In this document: piece after piece, positions 7,879 through 16,667 of the stretch
Position numbering within the stretch: the stretch's first letter is position 1
Layout: each line of letters begins with the position of its first letter
Origin: Rhabdothermincola sp037478855
Lineage (GTDB): Bacteria > Actinomycetota > Acidimicrobiia > Acidimicrobiales > Acidimicrobilacustridaceae
DNA: 64,000 nt
Direction: 5' to 3'
Assembly: GCA_037478855.1 (NCBI GenBank)
Contig: JBBFLY010000003.1
Coordinates: 1-64,000, forward strand
Made by a program: the position numbers and the translations under genes
The notes under the pieces: generated by a model
The model's database searches: none
Told to the model about the DNA's origin: nothing
The model's input: the letters and a program-made list of their open reading frames with translations, nothing else

Positions 7879-8526
7879 TCAACCACCAGCTCGAAAGCCG
7901 GTGAGCCAGCGATCGAGCGCAGCGAGCACCGCCGGTTCTTCCAGCCGGTGCCCACCGGGGTGCTCCACCCAGGTCACGTCGACACCGTGGCGTTCGAGCA
8001 CCCGGCGCACTGAGCGGCCCTGCAGGATCGGTACGACGTCGTCGTCATCGCCGTGCACGAGCAGCACGCTGGTCACGCCGGCGAGCTCGGCGAACGTGAG
8101 CTCCACGTCAGGCTCCTGGGGCAGCCATGGCGCGATGGCCGCCACCGCGGCGGGCCGCCACGTCGCGCCCCGACGCAGCGCGAGGGCCAGGGCGGTGGCC
8201 GCGCCCTGCGAGTAGCCCACGACGACCACAGCCGCCGGATCGGCGTCGGCCGCTGCACACCCGCTGTGGATGTGGTCCACGAGGCCGTCGAGGGTCTGCC
8301 CGAGCGGTGGCGAGCTGGCCCGCCCGCCTGGCGCGCCGTCGCCGAACCACGCGTGACCCGCCGGGGTTCTCACCGGGCCGACCGGCACCAGCCGTGGAAG
8401 CCCCGCCGCGCCCGGGAGCGGGCGGATCGCACGTTCCAAGCGTGCGGGGTCGTCGTCGTAGCCGTGCAGGAGCACGAGCAGGGACGGGATGTCGACCGGC
8501 GGGAACTCGGCGGGTCCGGCGGACAA
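7879..8526 (-). CDS. Alpha/beta hydrolase (phospholipase/carboxylesterase-like)
   Basis: A serine hydrolase of about 215 residues. The oxyanion region LLVLLHGYDDD is near the N-terminus, the nucleophile Ser lies in VVGYSQGAA, the acid in LLVHGDDDDVVP and the catalytic His in EHPGGHRL. It resembles the small carboxylesterase/phospholipase family. No ATG is available downstream of the preceding gene, so I place the start at TTG 8526, 7 bp after the NlpC/P60 stop; a longer reading would overlap that gene. Transcription with the peptidase is likely. Substrate unknown. Confidence 0.72.
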   Translation of the reverse strand: MSAGPAEFPPVDIPSLLVLLHGYDDDPARLERAIRPLPGAAGLPRLVPVGPVRTPAGHAWFGDGAPGGRASSPPLGQTLDGLVDHIHSGCAAADADPAAVVVVGYSQGAATALALALRRGATWRPAAVAAIAPWLPQEPDVELTFAELAGVTSVLLVHGDDDDVVPILQGRSVRRVLERHGVDVTWVEHPGGHRLEEPAVLAALDRWLTGFRAGG

Positions 8527-8533
8527 CGCGGGA

Positions 8534-9721
8534 TCAGACCCGGCCGAAGGCGACTCTCGCCCCCGACCAGTAGCCCACGCTGTCAACCCGTACGAACTTG
8601 CCCCGTCCGGGGGCGTGCACCATCTGGCCGCCACCGATGTAGAGACCGACGTGGCCGGGATCACCGCTCTCCCCCGGACCCCAGAAGAAGACCAGATCGC
8701 CCGGCTGAGCCTCGGCTTGGGAGATCCGCCTGCTCATGGCGTACTGGGCACCCGAGTAGTGCGGAAGGTGCTTGCCGCCCTGTGCCCAGGCCCACATCGT
8801 GAAACCGGAGCAGTCGAACGCGTCCGGTCCCGCCGCGGCCCACACGTACGGGGAGCCGATCTTGCTCATGCCCGCGGCGACTGCTGCACCGGCCCCGGAG
8901 CCGACCGGCGGCGCCGGAGCCTCGGAGACAGGCGGCCCAGGAGCGGTGGGACGCGGGCTGGACGGCTGCGACGGTTGGGTCGGAGCGACCGCCCGCTGCT
9001 GGGCGTGCTGTTGGGCCTGCAGGCGGGCTTGTTCCTCGGCTCGCCTGCGTTGCTCGGCAGCCTTGCGCTCCTGCTCCTCGCGCACGAGCTGGGCGATCTC
9101 GCCGTCGAGCTTCGCCTTGATGGCCTGCTGCTCGTCAACGGCGGCCTGCGCCTCGTCGAGGGACGCCTGGAGACGCCGGTTGCGTTCGGCGAGGGCCTGC
9201 TGGGCTTCGCTGAGCTGGCGGCCTTCGTCCTCGGCCTTCTTCTTCGTCGCCTGCAGGCGGTCGAGCAGGTCGTGCCGATTGCCCGTGGTGACCTCGAGGT
9301 AGCCCCGCACCTTCGGGGCCTCATCGGTCGTTGCGGCGAGCAGCGTGTCCATCGCCGGCGAGCCGTTGCCGGAGATGTACGCCTCCACGGCGAACGACCG
9401 CAGCTCGGCTCGGCGTTGCTCAAGCTCGGCGTTGGCCTCGTCGGCACGGCGCTGGGCGTCCGCGACGGCCGCTTCGGCGGCGGCGAGCTCGCCCTTGGCC
9501 CGCTCGGCTTCGTCGTCGAGCTGCATCACTCGCGCTTCGAGCGCATCGAGCTTGGCGGCGACCCGCTGCGCCTCCGCCCGCTTGTCCGTGAGCTGATCGG
9601 CCCGGGCGGGGCCGGGGGTCAGGACCGCACCGAGGATCAGCGCCAGCGCGAGGCCGGCGAGTGCGAGGGGGCTGCGTCGGGTGGCGGCCGAGCGGCCAGG
9701 TGCTGGTCGATCAGGTCGCAT
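8534..9721 (-). CDS. NlpC/P60 peptidoglycan endopeptidase with coiled-coil (RipA/CwlO-like)
   Basis: A secreted 395-residue cell-wall hydrolase. A signal peptide (about residues 16-41, ending GPARA) precedes a long, Ala/Glu/Arg-rich coiled coil (about 43-245), then a Pro-rich linker (246-275) and a C-terminal NlpC/P60 domain (about 276-395). The catalytic Cys304 is in FDCSGF, with His357 in PGHVGLYIG and His369 in MVHAPG. The coiled-coil plus NlpC/P60 layout is that of division-associated endopeptidases such as RipA, whose activity is controlled by the coiled coil. It is preceded by a repeat-bearing gap after hemY. Confidence 0.9.
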   Translation of the reverse strand: MRPDRPAPGRSAATRRSPLALAGLALALILGAVLTPGPARADQLTDKRAEAQRVAAKLDALEARVMQLDDEAERAKGELAAAEAAVADAQRRADEANAELEQRRAELRSFAVEAYISGNGSPAMDTLLAATTDEAPKVRGYLEVTTGNRHDLLDRLQATKKKAEDEGRQLSEAQQALAERNRRLQASLDEAQAAVDEQQAIKAKLDGEIAQLVREEQERKAAEQRRRAEEQARLQAQQHAQQRAVAPTQPSQPSSPRPTAPGPPVSEAPAPPVGSGAGAAVAAGMSKIGSPYVWAAAGPDAFDCSGFTMWAWAQGGKHLPHYSGAQYAMSRRISQAEAQPGDLVFFWGPGESGDPGHVGLYIGGGQMVHAPGRGKFVRVDSVGYWSGARVAFGRV

Positions 9722-9849
9722 TGTTACGGAATCTTTGCAGATGTCCTGCGGTCTTGCAACGATGCAGCACCCGAACCTGCCGTGCGCGCGCCGGAGGTCC
9801 CGCCGGAGGTCCCGTTGCCAACCCCAACGGTGCCTCCTTGTCCCACCCC

Positions 9850-9900
9850 CGAACCTGTCAGCGGAGTGGGTGTCTTCCGACGGCCTCGCTGACAGGTTCG
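9850..9900. repeat. Dispersed palindromic repeat, copy 1
   Basis: Perfect 14-bp arms CGAACCTGTCAGCG and CGCTGACAGGTTCG enclose a 23-nt loop. The element is 41 bp past the stop of hemY (minus strand) and upstream of the NlpC/P60 gene. The same arms occur at 31113, 31184 and 38674. Confidence 0.8.
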
Positions 9901-9940
9901 CCGAATGGCCGGAGGCGAGCGTGACCGCGGCCAGGGGGTT

Positions 9941-11347
9941 TCAGGCCGACGGGTCGACGAAGCGAAGGATCTGCCTGGCCGCCCCCCGGGCCTGCCGGAT
10001 GCACGCAGGAAGGCCCAGTCCTTCCCATCCCGCTCCGAGCGCGGTCAGACCCGGGCACTGCGCATCGAGCTGCGCCCGCCAGGTGGCGACCCGATCGAGA
10101 TGGCCGGGGCGGAACTGCGGCAGCGAGTCGGGCCAGCGGGACACTCGCACCGCGAGCGGCTTCAGGTCGCGCTCGGGCGCCATGGTGGTAGCCAGGTCGT
10201 CGAGGAGGCCCCGGACGAGCTCGTCGTCATCGAGCTCGAGCGCCCGGCGGTCATCGAACCGGCCTGCCGACGCCCGCAGCACCGCCACCTCCGGGTCGTC
10301 GAGGTGGGCCCACTTGCGCGAGGCCCAGGAGCACGCGGTGAGCAGCAGACCCTCTGGGCGGGCGACCAGGAAGCCGCTCCCGTCGAGGGGGCGACCGATG
10401 TCGGCCTTGGGTATCGCGAGGGTCACCATGACCACCGACGCGTACTCCACCTCCCTCAGCTGTCCGGCGACGCCGGGCACGAGCGGGGCGAGCAGCTCCG
10501 CGGTCACGAAGTCCGGAGTGGCGAGCACGGCGGCATCCGTGTCGAGCGAGGAGCCGTCGGCCATCGTGAGCTCGAAGCCCGACACTGCCCGGGTCGGCCG
10601 GCGCTTCACCGCCACCACTGGGGCGCCGAGCACCAGGCGCGCCCCGCGTCGGCGGAGCTCCGCGACCAGCGCGTCCGTCAGGGTCTGGGTGCCGGTGCGC
10701 AACCCGTAGAAGACGGGTGCCGTGGGATCGGAGCGGTTCCGCTCGAGCTGTGCGCGCAGGCCGGCGATGAGGCTGGGCTGGTCGCGAACCGCTTCCGCGA
10801 GCTGCGCAGCGCCGGCCTCGACACTGAGGGTGTCGGCGTCGCCGGCGTTCACCCCGCTCAGCAGGGGCGCCACCAGCCGTTCGAACACCTCGTCGCCGAG
10901 TCGCCGGCGTACGAGCGAGCCAACCGATTCGTCGGCTCGCAGCGGCTCGCCCGGCATGGTGAGATCCTCGGCCGCGCGCCGGATCCCCGCCTCGGAGACG
11001 AGGCCCGACGCGGCGAGTGCGCCGAGGTCTGTGGGCACACCGAGCACGGTGCGCTCGGGGAACGGGTGGAGCTTGCCGTCGCTGTAGACGAACGCCCGGC
11101 CCGTGGCGGGACTCACGAGCTGCTCGTCGAGCGCCAGCTCCCGGCAAAGCTCGACCGCGTCCGGCACCCGGGCGAGGAAGGCGTCCGCCGCGCAGTCCAC
11201 CGGCCGGCCAGCGAACGGCGTCGTCAGGATCTTGCCGCCGGTTCGCGTGTCGGCCTCCACGACGGTGACCTCCAGGCCGGCGCGTGCCAGGTCGTACGCG
11301 GCGGTGAGTCCGCTGATGCCCGCCCCGACGACGACGACCGACGGCAT
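9941..11347 (-). CDS. hemY: Protoporphyrinogen/coproporphyrinogen III oxidase
   Basis: A 468-residue FAD flavoprotein that oxidises coproporphyrinogen III to coproporphyrin III in the Gram-positive heme pathway. The N-terminal FAD dinucleotide motif GAGISGLTAAYDLARAG is at about residues 8-24 and is followed by EADTRTGGKI. The C-terminal FAD segment TALGAGWEGLGLPACI closes the domain. It follows hemH by 9 bp in a hemE-hemH-hemY order. In actinobacteria this enzyme normally works with HemH as coproporphyrin ferrochelatase and with HemQ, which is not seen in this window. Confidence 0.9.
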   Translation of the reverse strand: MPSVVVVGAGISGLTAAYDLARAGLEVTVVEADTRTGGKILTTPFAGRPVDCAADAFLARVPDAVELCRELALDEQLVSPATGRAFVYSDGKLHPFPERTVLGVPTDLGALAASGLVSEAGIRRAAEDLTMPGEPLRADESVGSLVRRRLGDEVFERLVAPLLSGVNAGDADTLSVEAGAAQLAEAVRDQPSLIAGLRAQLERNRSDPTAPVFYGLRTGTQTLTDALVAELRRRGARLVLGAPVVAVKRRPTRAVSGFELTMADGSSLDTDAAVLATPDFVTAELLAPLVPGVAGQLREVEYASVVMVTLAIPKADIGRPLDGSGFLVARPEGLLLTACSWASRKWAHLDDPEVAVLRASAGRFDDRRALELDDDELVRGLLDDLATTMAPERDLKPLAVRVSRWPDSLPQFRPGHLDRVATWRAQLDAQCPGLTALGAGWEGLGLPACIRQARGAARQILRFVDPSA

Positions 11348-11355
11348 GGTGCCAG

Positions 11356-12306
11356 CTACCTCGCGCCTGGCCGGCCAGGTCCGGGCTGCTCGGCGCGCCG
11401 CAGCACCAGCTCGGCGAGGGCCTCCATGACGGCCGGGTCGGCGTTGATCGATCGGGTGCGGGCGAACGCCAACCCGGCGTCCTCAGCCACCAGTCGGGCT
11501 TCGATGTCGAGGTCGTAGAGCACTTCGAGGTGGTCAGCCGTGAACCCCTGGGGGCAGACCAGCACCCCTTCGCTGCGACCGGTGGCGGCGAGCTCACGGA
11601 TCACGTCGCGCAGGTCGGGTCCCCGCCAGGGCTCGGGCGTGCGCCCGGCGCTCTGCCAGCACAGCGCCCAGTCGGCCCACGGCAGCAGATCGACCCGCGC
11701 CGCCACGGCACTCGCGGTCTCGTGGAGCTGGACGGGGTATGGGTCGCCCGCCAGCACCCGCTCCGGAAGCGAGTGCGCGCTGAAGAGCACCTTGTGGCGC
11801 TCGGGAAGCGTGCGCCGCGCCTCGGCCAGCGCGGCGGCGAGGAACTCGATCAGCGCCGGGAGCAGGTGCCACGAGTCGACCGGGAGGTACTCGACGCCCG
11901 CACGCTGCGCCGCCTGCCCGGCTCGCTCGTGGTAGGCGCCGACGCTGGTGCGCGAGTAGTGCGGCGCGAGGACGAGTCCGACGATCCGCTCGATGCCGAC
12001 GCCCGCGAGCTCAGCTGCACCGTCTTCGATGAACGGAGCGGCGTGCTTCTGGCCGAGCACCACGGGCACGGGACGCCCAAGCAGGGCGCTCAGCGCGGCC
12101 TCGATCGCCGCCCGCTGCGCCTCGGTGCGCTCCGCGAGTGGTGACACGCCACCGATCGCCTCGTAGCGGGCGGTGAGGTCGGCCAGCTCCTCGGGGCTGG
12201 GCGGCCGCCCGCGACGGATGTGGGTGTAGTAGGCGGGGATCTCCTCAGGATGACGTGGGGTGCCGTAGGCCATGACCAGCACGCCCAGCTCGCCGACCTC
12301 GCTCAT
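11356..12306 (-). CDS. hemH: Ferrochelatase (coproporphyrin type by context)
   Basis: A 316-residue ferrochelatase that inserts Fe(II) into the porphyrin. Family segments are visible: GVLVMAYGTPRHPEEIPAYYTHIRRG at the N-terminus (in part), PVVLGQKHAAPFIEDG with the conserved His, VLFSAHSLPERVL with the catalytic SAHSLP motif, and VCPQGFTADHLEVLYDLD at the C-terminus. The order hemE-hemH-hemY and the actinobacterial setting suggest coproporphyrin III as substrate. Its ATG shares one base with the hemE stop (TGATG), indicating translational coupling. Confidence 0.92.
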   Translation of the reverse strand: MSEVGELGVLVMAYGTPRHPEEIPAYYTHIRRGRPPSPEELADLTARYEAIGGVSPLAERTEAQRAAIEAALSALLGRPVPVVLGQKHAAPFIEDGAAELAGVGIERIVGLVLAPHYSRTSVGAYHERAGQAAQRAGVEYLPVDSWHLLPALIEFLAAALAEARRTLPERHKVLFSAHSLPERVLAGDPYPVQLHETASAVAARVDLLPWADWALCWQSAGRTPEPWRGPDLRDVIRELAATGRSEGVLVCPQGFTADHLEVLYDLDIEARLVAEDAGLAFARTRSINADPAVMEALAELVLRRAEQPGPGRPGAR

Positions 12307-13400
12307 CAGCGGCTGCCTTCCGACTCGGGTGTCATTCCGGCACCGATCCCGACGACCGCGCCCTCCTCGTGGATCAGCTCGACGAGCCGACTGAGGGTGT
12401 CAGGGTGCGTCTCGGGGAGCACCCCGTGGCCGAGGTTGAAGACGTGCCCCGGGTGGCCTCCGTTGCGTCGCAGCACGTCCCGAGCCTGGTCGGCTACCAC
12501 GTCCCAGGGGGCCAGGCAGATCGCAGGGTCGAGGTTGCCCTGCAGGGCCGTGCTCCCGGGCACCCGCCGGCGGGCCCGATCGAGGGGCACCCGCCAGTCG
12601 ACCCCGACCACGTCCGCGCCCGCTGCGGCGAGCAGGTCGAGCAGCTCACCGGTGCCCACTCCGAAGTGGATGCGCGGCACGCCGAGATCGGCGATCGCCT
12701 CGAACACCCGCCGGCTGTGAGGCAGCACGAACCGCTCGTAGTCGGGTGGTGACAGCGCGCCCGCCCAGCTGTCGAAGAGCTGCACCGCAGATGCCCCCGC
12801 CTCGACCTGCGAACGGAGGGAGGCGATCGCCAGGTCAGCCAGGCGGTCGAGCAGCGAGCTCCACAGACCCGGCTCGCTGTGCATCAGCGACTTGGTCCGG
12901 GCGTAGCTGCGCGACGGTCGTCCCTCGATGAGATAGCTGGCCACGGTGAAGGGCGCACCGGCGAAGCCGATCAGAGGGACGGCGAGCTCGTTGGTGACCA
13001 GCCGGACGGTCTCGATCACGTACGGCGTGTCGACCTCGGGCTCGAGAGGGCGGAGCCGGGCGAGGTCCCGCTCGCCGCGGAACGGCTCTGCCACGACGGG
13101 ACCGATCCCGGGGGTGACGTCGACCCCGAAGCCAACCGCCGCGACCGGTACGACGATGTCGGAGTAGAGGATGGCGGCATCGACCCCGTAGCGGCGCACC
13201 GGCTGCAGGGTGATCTCGGCGGCGAGCTCCGGGTCGCGGATGGCGTCGAGGATGCTGCCGCGGCCGCGCACCGCCCGGTACTCGGGGAGTGAGCGGCCGG
13301 CCTGTCGCATGAACCACACCGGGACCGTGTCGTGGGGTTCACCGCGGCAGGCTGCGAGGAACGGGGAGTCCTGCAGGTCTGCGGGTGGCACGCGCGTCAC
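12306..13400 (-). CDS. hemE: Uroporphyrinogen decarboxylase
   Basis: Converts uroporphyrinogen III to coproporphyrinogen III. Both family signatures are present: PVWFMRQAGRSLPEYR near the N-terminus and GFAGAPFTVASYLIEG in the middle, with ILYSDIVVP between them and GNLDPAICLAPW near the C-terminus. About 364 residues, the usual length. I start it at GTG 13400; GTG 13391 is also possible, while longer readings extend into the divergent small gene at 13461. It is the first gene of hemE-hemH-hemY. Confidence 0.92.
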   Translation of the reverse strand: MTRVPPADLQDSPFLAACRGEPHDTVPVWFMRQAGRSLPEYRAVRGRGSILDAIRDPELAAEITLQPVRRYGVDAAILYSDIVVPVAAVGFGVDVTPGIGPVVAEPFRGERDLARLRPLEPEVDTPYVIETVRLVTNELAVPLIGFAGAPFTVASYLIEGRPSRSYARTKSLMHSEPGLWSSLLDRLADLAIASLRSQVEAGASAVQLFDSWAGALSPPDYERFVLPHSRRVFEAIADLGVPRIHFGVGTGELLDLLAAAGADVVGVDWRVPLDRARRRVPGSTALQGNLDPAICLAPWDVVADQARDVLRRNGGHPGHVFNLGHGVLPETHPDTLSRLVELIHEEGAVVGIGAGMTPESEGSR

Positions 13401-13460
13401 GGTAACGCCGGGGCCTGCTGGTCTCCGAACCGACTGCCCGGGCTGCGCTTGACTGGTCGG

Positions 13461-13724
13461 ATGCGCCGATCGATCGATGACTACCCCTTCGACCCCGGGG
13501 ACTACCCGTCGACCTACGAGGACGACGAGCTCACGCCGATCTCCTGGGCGGTCGCCATCAGCGATGACTACGACGACGCCCAGCCGCGGGTCGTGTTGAC
13601 CGTCGAGGACGTCGGGCGTGCTGGCCAGGGTCTGGTCGGCCATCTCAGCCCGCCCGTGGCCCGCCGGCTACGGGTTGCGATCCGGGACGCGCTGCGCGAG
13701 ATCGGCGAGGACCCGGGCCCCTGA
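13461..13724 (+). CDS. Small acidic protein of unknown function
   Basis: An 87-residue protein that I do not recognise. It is rich in Asp/Tyr at the N-terminus (DDYPFDPGDYPSTYEDDE), then has a short predicted alpha/beta region with VVLTVEDVGRAGQGLVGHL and a basic amphipathic end (PPVARRLRVAIRDALREIG). There is no signal peptide or membrane segment. It is divergent from hemE by about 60 bp and precedes the znu operon. Codon use matches its neighbours, and no strong stops occur in frame, so I regard it as a real gene. Confidence 0.6.
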   Translation: MRRSIDDYPFDPGDYPSTYEDDELTPISWAVAISDDYDDAQPRVVLTVEDVGRAGQGLVGHLSPPVARRLRVAIRDALREIGEDPGP

Positions 13725-13818
13725 CTCCCCGGACGGGCGACGAGGAACCGACCGCTCGACCGAGCGGTCGTGCGGGCGTTTCGACACACCGATCGGCAGC
13801 TCACCGCCCTGTTGCAAG

Positions 13819-13833
13819 TAAGAATGATTCTCA
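13819..13833. promoter_or_regulatory. Zur/Fur-type box upstream of znuABC
   Basis: TAAGAAT-G-ATTCTCA is a 7-1-7 inverted repeat with one mismatch and is AT-rich against a GC-rich background, as Fur-family sites are. It lies 43 bp upstream of the zinc lipoprotein start, which supports zinc-dependent repression. Confidence 0.65.
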
Positions 13834-13876
13834 ATAGGGTCGGATCGTCTCGTGATCGGAGGTCCCGGAGGTTCTG

Positions 13877-14911
13877 GTGTCTGGTCGTAGATCTGGAGGT
13901 GGAGGTGCCCGCATCGCGAGGTTCCGTGCGACGATCGCGCTCGTGCTCACCGCGGTCGGGCTGGGTGCGCTCCTCTTCGGTTGCGGCTCTGGCGACGGCC
14001 CCTCAGGCGGGGCGACCACCCATCGGGCGGAGCCGAAGATCGTCGTGAGCCACGCCATCCTCGGGTCGGTGGTCACCGAGCTCGTCGGCGACCGGGCCGA
14101 CGTGTCAGTGCTGATGGGTTCGGGCATCGACCCGCACGACTACCGGCCCTCCGCACGCGACGCTGCGGCGATCAGCTCCGCCGACCTCGTGGTGCTGAAC
14201 GGCCTGGGTCTCGAGGAGAGCCTCAACGACGCGGTGGCCGCCGCGCAGGACCGTGGGGTGAAGGTGTTTCGCGCCACGGACCACATCGACCTTCGATACT
14301 TCGGCAAGGGGGAGCTATCCGCGAGCGAGGCCGATGACCACAGCTCCGTGGATGATCACGGTTCCGCTGAGGAGTACGGCGCCGGCGCGCCGGACCCGCA
14401 CTTCTGGGTCGATCCGCTCTCGATGAAGCAGGTGGTGCTCGCGCTCGCCACCACCCTGCAGGCCGACCTCGGTCTCGACGTGAACGCGAAGGCATCCGAG
14501 CTCGGCCGGCAGCTCGACGACCTCGACGGGCAGATCCGGTCGATCCTCGAGGTCGTCCCCCCCGATCAGCGGCTGCTCGTCACCGGCCACGAATCGATGG
14601 GGTACTTCGCCAGCCGGTACGGCTTCGTCCTCGTCGGAGCGGTGATCCCGTCAGGGACCTCCCAAGCCGCGCCGAGTGCCTCGGGCCTCGCGGAGCTGAA
14701 CGAGAAGATCCGCCGGTTGGGGGTGAGAGCGGTGTTCACCGAGATCGGCACGCCCCCCGACGTGGCCAGCGCCGTCGCCACCGAGACGGGCGCCAGGCTG
14801 GTCGAGCTCTCCACGCACACTGTTCCCGCCGACGGCTCGTACCAGACCTTCATGGTCGAGCTGGCGCGCGCCGTCGCGTCCGGCCTCGAGGACACCTCGG
14901 AGTTGCGGTGA
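13877..14911 (+). CDS. znuA: Zinc ABC transporter substrate-binding lipoprotein
   Basis: A 344-residue lipoprotein that captures Zn(II) outside the membrane for import by ZnuBC. The signal peptide ends in the lipobox ALLFGC. Metal-ligand positions are intact: His in GSGIDPHDYRPS, His in APDPHFWVDPLS, His in VTGHESMGYFASRYG, and an acidic residue in FTEIGTPPDVAS. A His/Asp/Ser-rich loop (DDHSSVDDHGSAEEYG) sits before the DPHFW motif, as in many zinc binders. GGAGG five bases before the GTG at 13877 fixes the start. First gene of znuABC, behind a Zur-like box. Confidence 0.9.
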   Translation: MSGRRSGGGGARIARFRATIALVLTAVGLGALLFGCGSGDGPSGGATTHRAEPKIVVSHAILGSVVTELVGDRADVSVLMGSGIDPHDYRPSARDAAAISSADLVVLNGLGLEESLNDAVAAAQDRGVKVFRATDHIDLRYFGKGELSASEADDHSSVDDHGSAEEYGAGAPDPHFWVDPLSMKQVVLALATTLQADLGLDVNAKASELGRQLDDLDGQIRSILEVVPPDQRLLVTGHESMGYFASRYGFVLVGAVIPSGTSQAAPSASGLAELNEKIRRLGVRAVFTEIGTPPDVASAVATETGARLVELSTHTVPADGSYQTFMVELARAVASGLEDTSELR

Positions 14912-15780
14912 GGTGGTTCGTCGATCCGTTCGCGGCGAACGAGTTCATGCAACGTGCCCTGCTCGCTGGCGTTCTCGTCGCGATCGCCTGCGCCGTGGTG
15001 GGCACGTTCGTCGTGCTGCGTGGGCTGGCGTTCATCGGTGACGCGCTGGCCCACGGGGTGCTGCCCGGCGTGGCCGCCGCGATGCTCCTCGGCTGGCCCG
15101 GGCTGGTCGGGGCCCTCATCGGCGCGTTGGCGATGATCGTCGGCGTCAGCGCGGTGACCCGACACTCACGCCTCTCCGCAGACACCGCCATCGGCCTGCT
15201 CTTCGTCGGGATGCTCGCCCTCGGCGTGGTGATCGTCTCCCGCAGCCGGACCTTCACCGGCGACATCGTCAACATCCTGTTCGGGGAGATCTTCGGCGTG
15301 ACGGTGGGGGACCTCTGGGTGCAGGGGGTCGCCACCCTCGCCGTCGCGGCGGTGACGCTGGTCTGCACCCGGGCGTTCCTGCTCCTCAGCTTCGATCCCG
15401 AGCAGGCCGACGTGGCGGGCTTCCGGGCCAACCGGTACCACCACGTGATGCTCGCGCTCATCGCGGTCACCGTGGTGGTGTCGTTCCGGACCGTTGGAAC
15501 CCTGCTGGTGTTCGGGATGCTGCTCGCGCCCGCGGCGACCGCGGCGCTGCTCGCCCGGCGCATCGGCTCGATGGTGGTGTGGGCGGTCGTGATCGGGGTG
15601 GCCTCCGTCTACGCGGGGCTGCTGGCCAGCTACCACTGGGATGTCGCGGGCGGCGCTGCGGTCGTGCTCTGCGCGGTCGGCATCTTCTTCGTCGTGCTCA
15701 CCGCGAAGGCCGTCGGGCGATCACGCTCCAGGCGTGGGGGCCAGCAGGAGCGGCAGCACCCTGAGGGGGCGGCGCGATGA
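14908..15780 (+). CDS. znuB: Zinc ABC transporter permease
   Basis: A 290-residue ABC-3 family membrane permease with about eight hydrophobic helices. Family-typical segments include FVVLRGLAFIGDALAHGVLPGVAAA near the N-terminus (read in part) and FRTVGTLLVFGMLLAPAATAALL. It begins at GTG 14908, overlapping the znuA stop by 4 bp, and ends overlapping znuC by 4 bp. The tight order A-B-C identifies it as the transmembrane channel for zinc. Confidence 0.9.
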   Translation: MRWFVDPFAANEFMQRALLAGVLVAIACAVVGTFVVLRGLAFIGDALAHGVLPGVAAAMLLGWPGLVGALIGALAMIVGVSAVTRHSRLSADTAIGLLFVGMLALGVVIVSRSRTFTGDIVNILFGEIFGVTVGDLWVQGVATLAVAAVTLVCTRAFLLLSFDPEQADVAGFRANRYHHVMLALIAVTVVVSFRTVGTLLVFGMLLAPAATAALLARRIGSMVVWAVVIGVASVYAGLLASYHWDVAGGAAVVLCAVGIFFVVLTAKAVGRSRSRRGGQQERQHPEGAAR

Positions 15781-16577
15781 CCGAAGCGAGCCCGCCCGCG
15801 CTCGAAGCGACCCGGCTCGCCGTCGGCTACGGGGGCCTCCCCGTGGTCGAGGGGCTGGATCTGCGGGTGGAGCCCGGCGAGGTGCTGGCGTTGGTCGGCA
15901 CCAACGGGTCGGGCAAGTCGACGCTGCTCAAGACGATCGTGGGACTCCTCGAGCCCGTCGGGGGCGAGCTCCGGACCCTCGGTGAGCGGCCGGGACGCCA
16001 GCCGGCCCGGATCGCATACCTGAGCCAGTTCCACCCGAACGCGTTCGTGCTCCCCCTGCGAGTGCGCGACGTCGTGCGCATGGGACGGTTCGCGAACCAC
16101 GGCCTGCTCGGTCGGATGGGACGCTCCGACGAGGAGCTGGTCGAAGCTGCGCTCCACCGCACGGGCATCACCACACTGGCGGACCGTCCGCTGCGCGACC
16201 TCTCGGGGGGCCAGCAACAGCGCACCTACCTGGCCCAGGTGCTCGCCCGACGCGCTGACCTGCTGGTCCTCGATGAGCCCACGGCTGGGGTCGACGCGGC
16301 CGGGCACACGGCCTACGAGCGTGCGATCGACGAGGAGGTGGCCCGTGGTGCGGCGGTGGTCGTCGCCACCCACGACATCGCCGAAGCGGCACGCGCCGAC
16401 CAGGTGGTGCTGCTCGCAGGGAGGGTGGTAGCCGCTGGTCGGCCCGCGGAGGTCCTCTCGACCGACCACCTCCTCGACGCGTTCGGGGTCGGGCTCCAGC
16501 GGCTCGGCGTCGACCTGATCGCGACGGAGGACCCCCACGGTCATGACGGCCGCAAAGGGCAGCCCGGCCGGACGTGA
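15777..16577 (+). CDS. znuC: Zinc ABC transporter ATP-binding protein
   Basis: A 266-residue ABC ATPase that powers zinc import. Walker A GTNGSGKST is at about residues 41-49, the signature LSGGQQQR is in the middle, Walker B LLVLDEPTAGVD follows, and the switch His lies in VVATHDIAEA. The C-terminal tail is His/Lys/Gly-rich (HGHDGRKGQ), possibly metal binding. ATGA overlap with znuB at the 5' end; last gene of the operon. Confidence 0.9.
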   Translation: MTEASPPALEATRLAVGYGGLPVVEGLDLRVEPGEVLALVGTNGSGKSTLLKTIVGLLEPVGGELRTLGERPGRQPARIAYLSQFHPNAFVLPLRVRDVVRMGRFANHGLLGRMGRSDEELVEAALHRTGITTLADRPLRDLSGGQQQRTYLAQVLARRADLLVLDEPTAGVDAAGHTAYERAIDEEVARGAAVVVATHDIAEAARADQVVLLAGRVVAAGRPAEVLSTDHLLDAFGVGLQRLGVDLIATEDPHGHDGRKGQPGRT

Positions 16578-16667
16578 GCGGTCTGAGCTGATCCCGAGCC
16601 GGACACCGACGCCACCGGTACCATGGGAGATTCCCCGATCCCAGGTGGTCCCGGTTCGAGGAGTCCG

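Noticed and set aside
16640..16665. GGTTCGAG stretch like a tRNA T-loop
   Set aside because: No acceptor, anticodon or D-arm can be folded around it, and the ribosome binding site of helD occupies the position.
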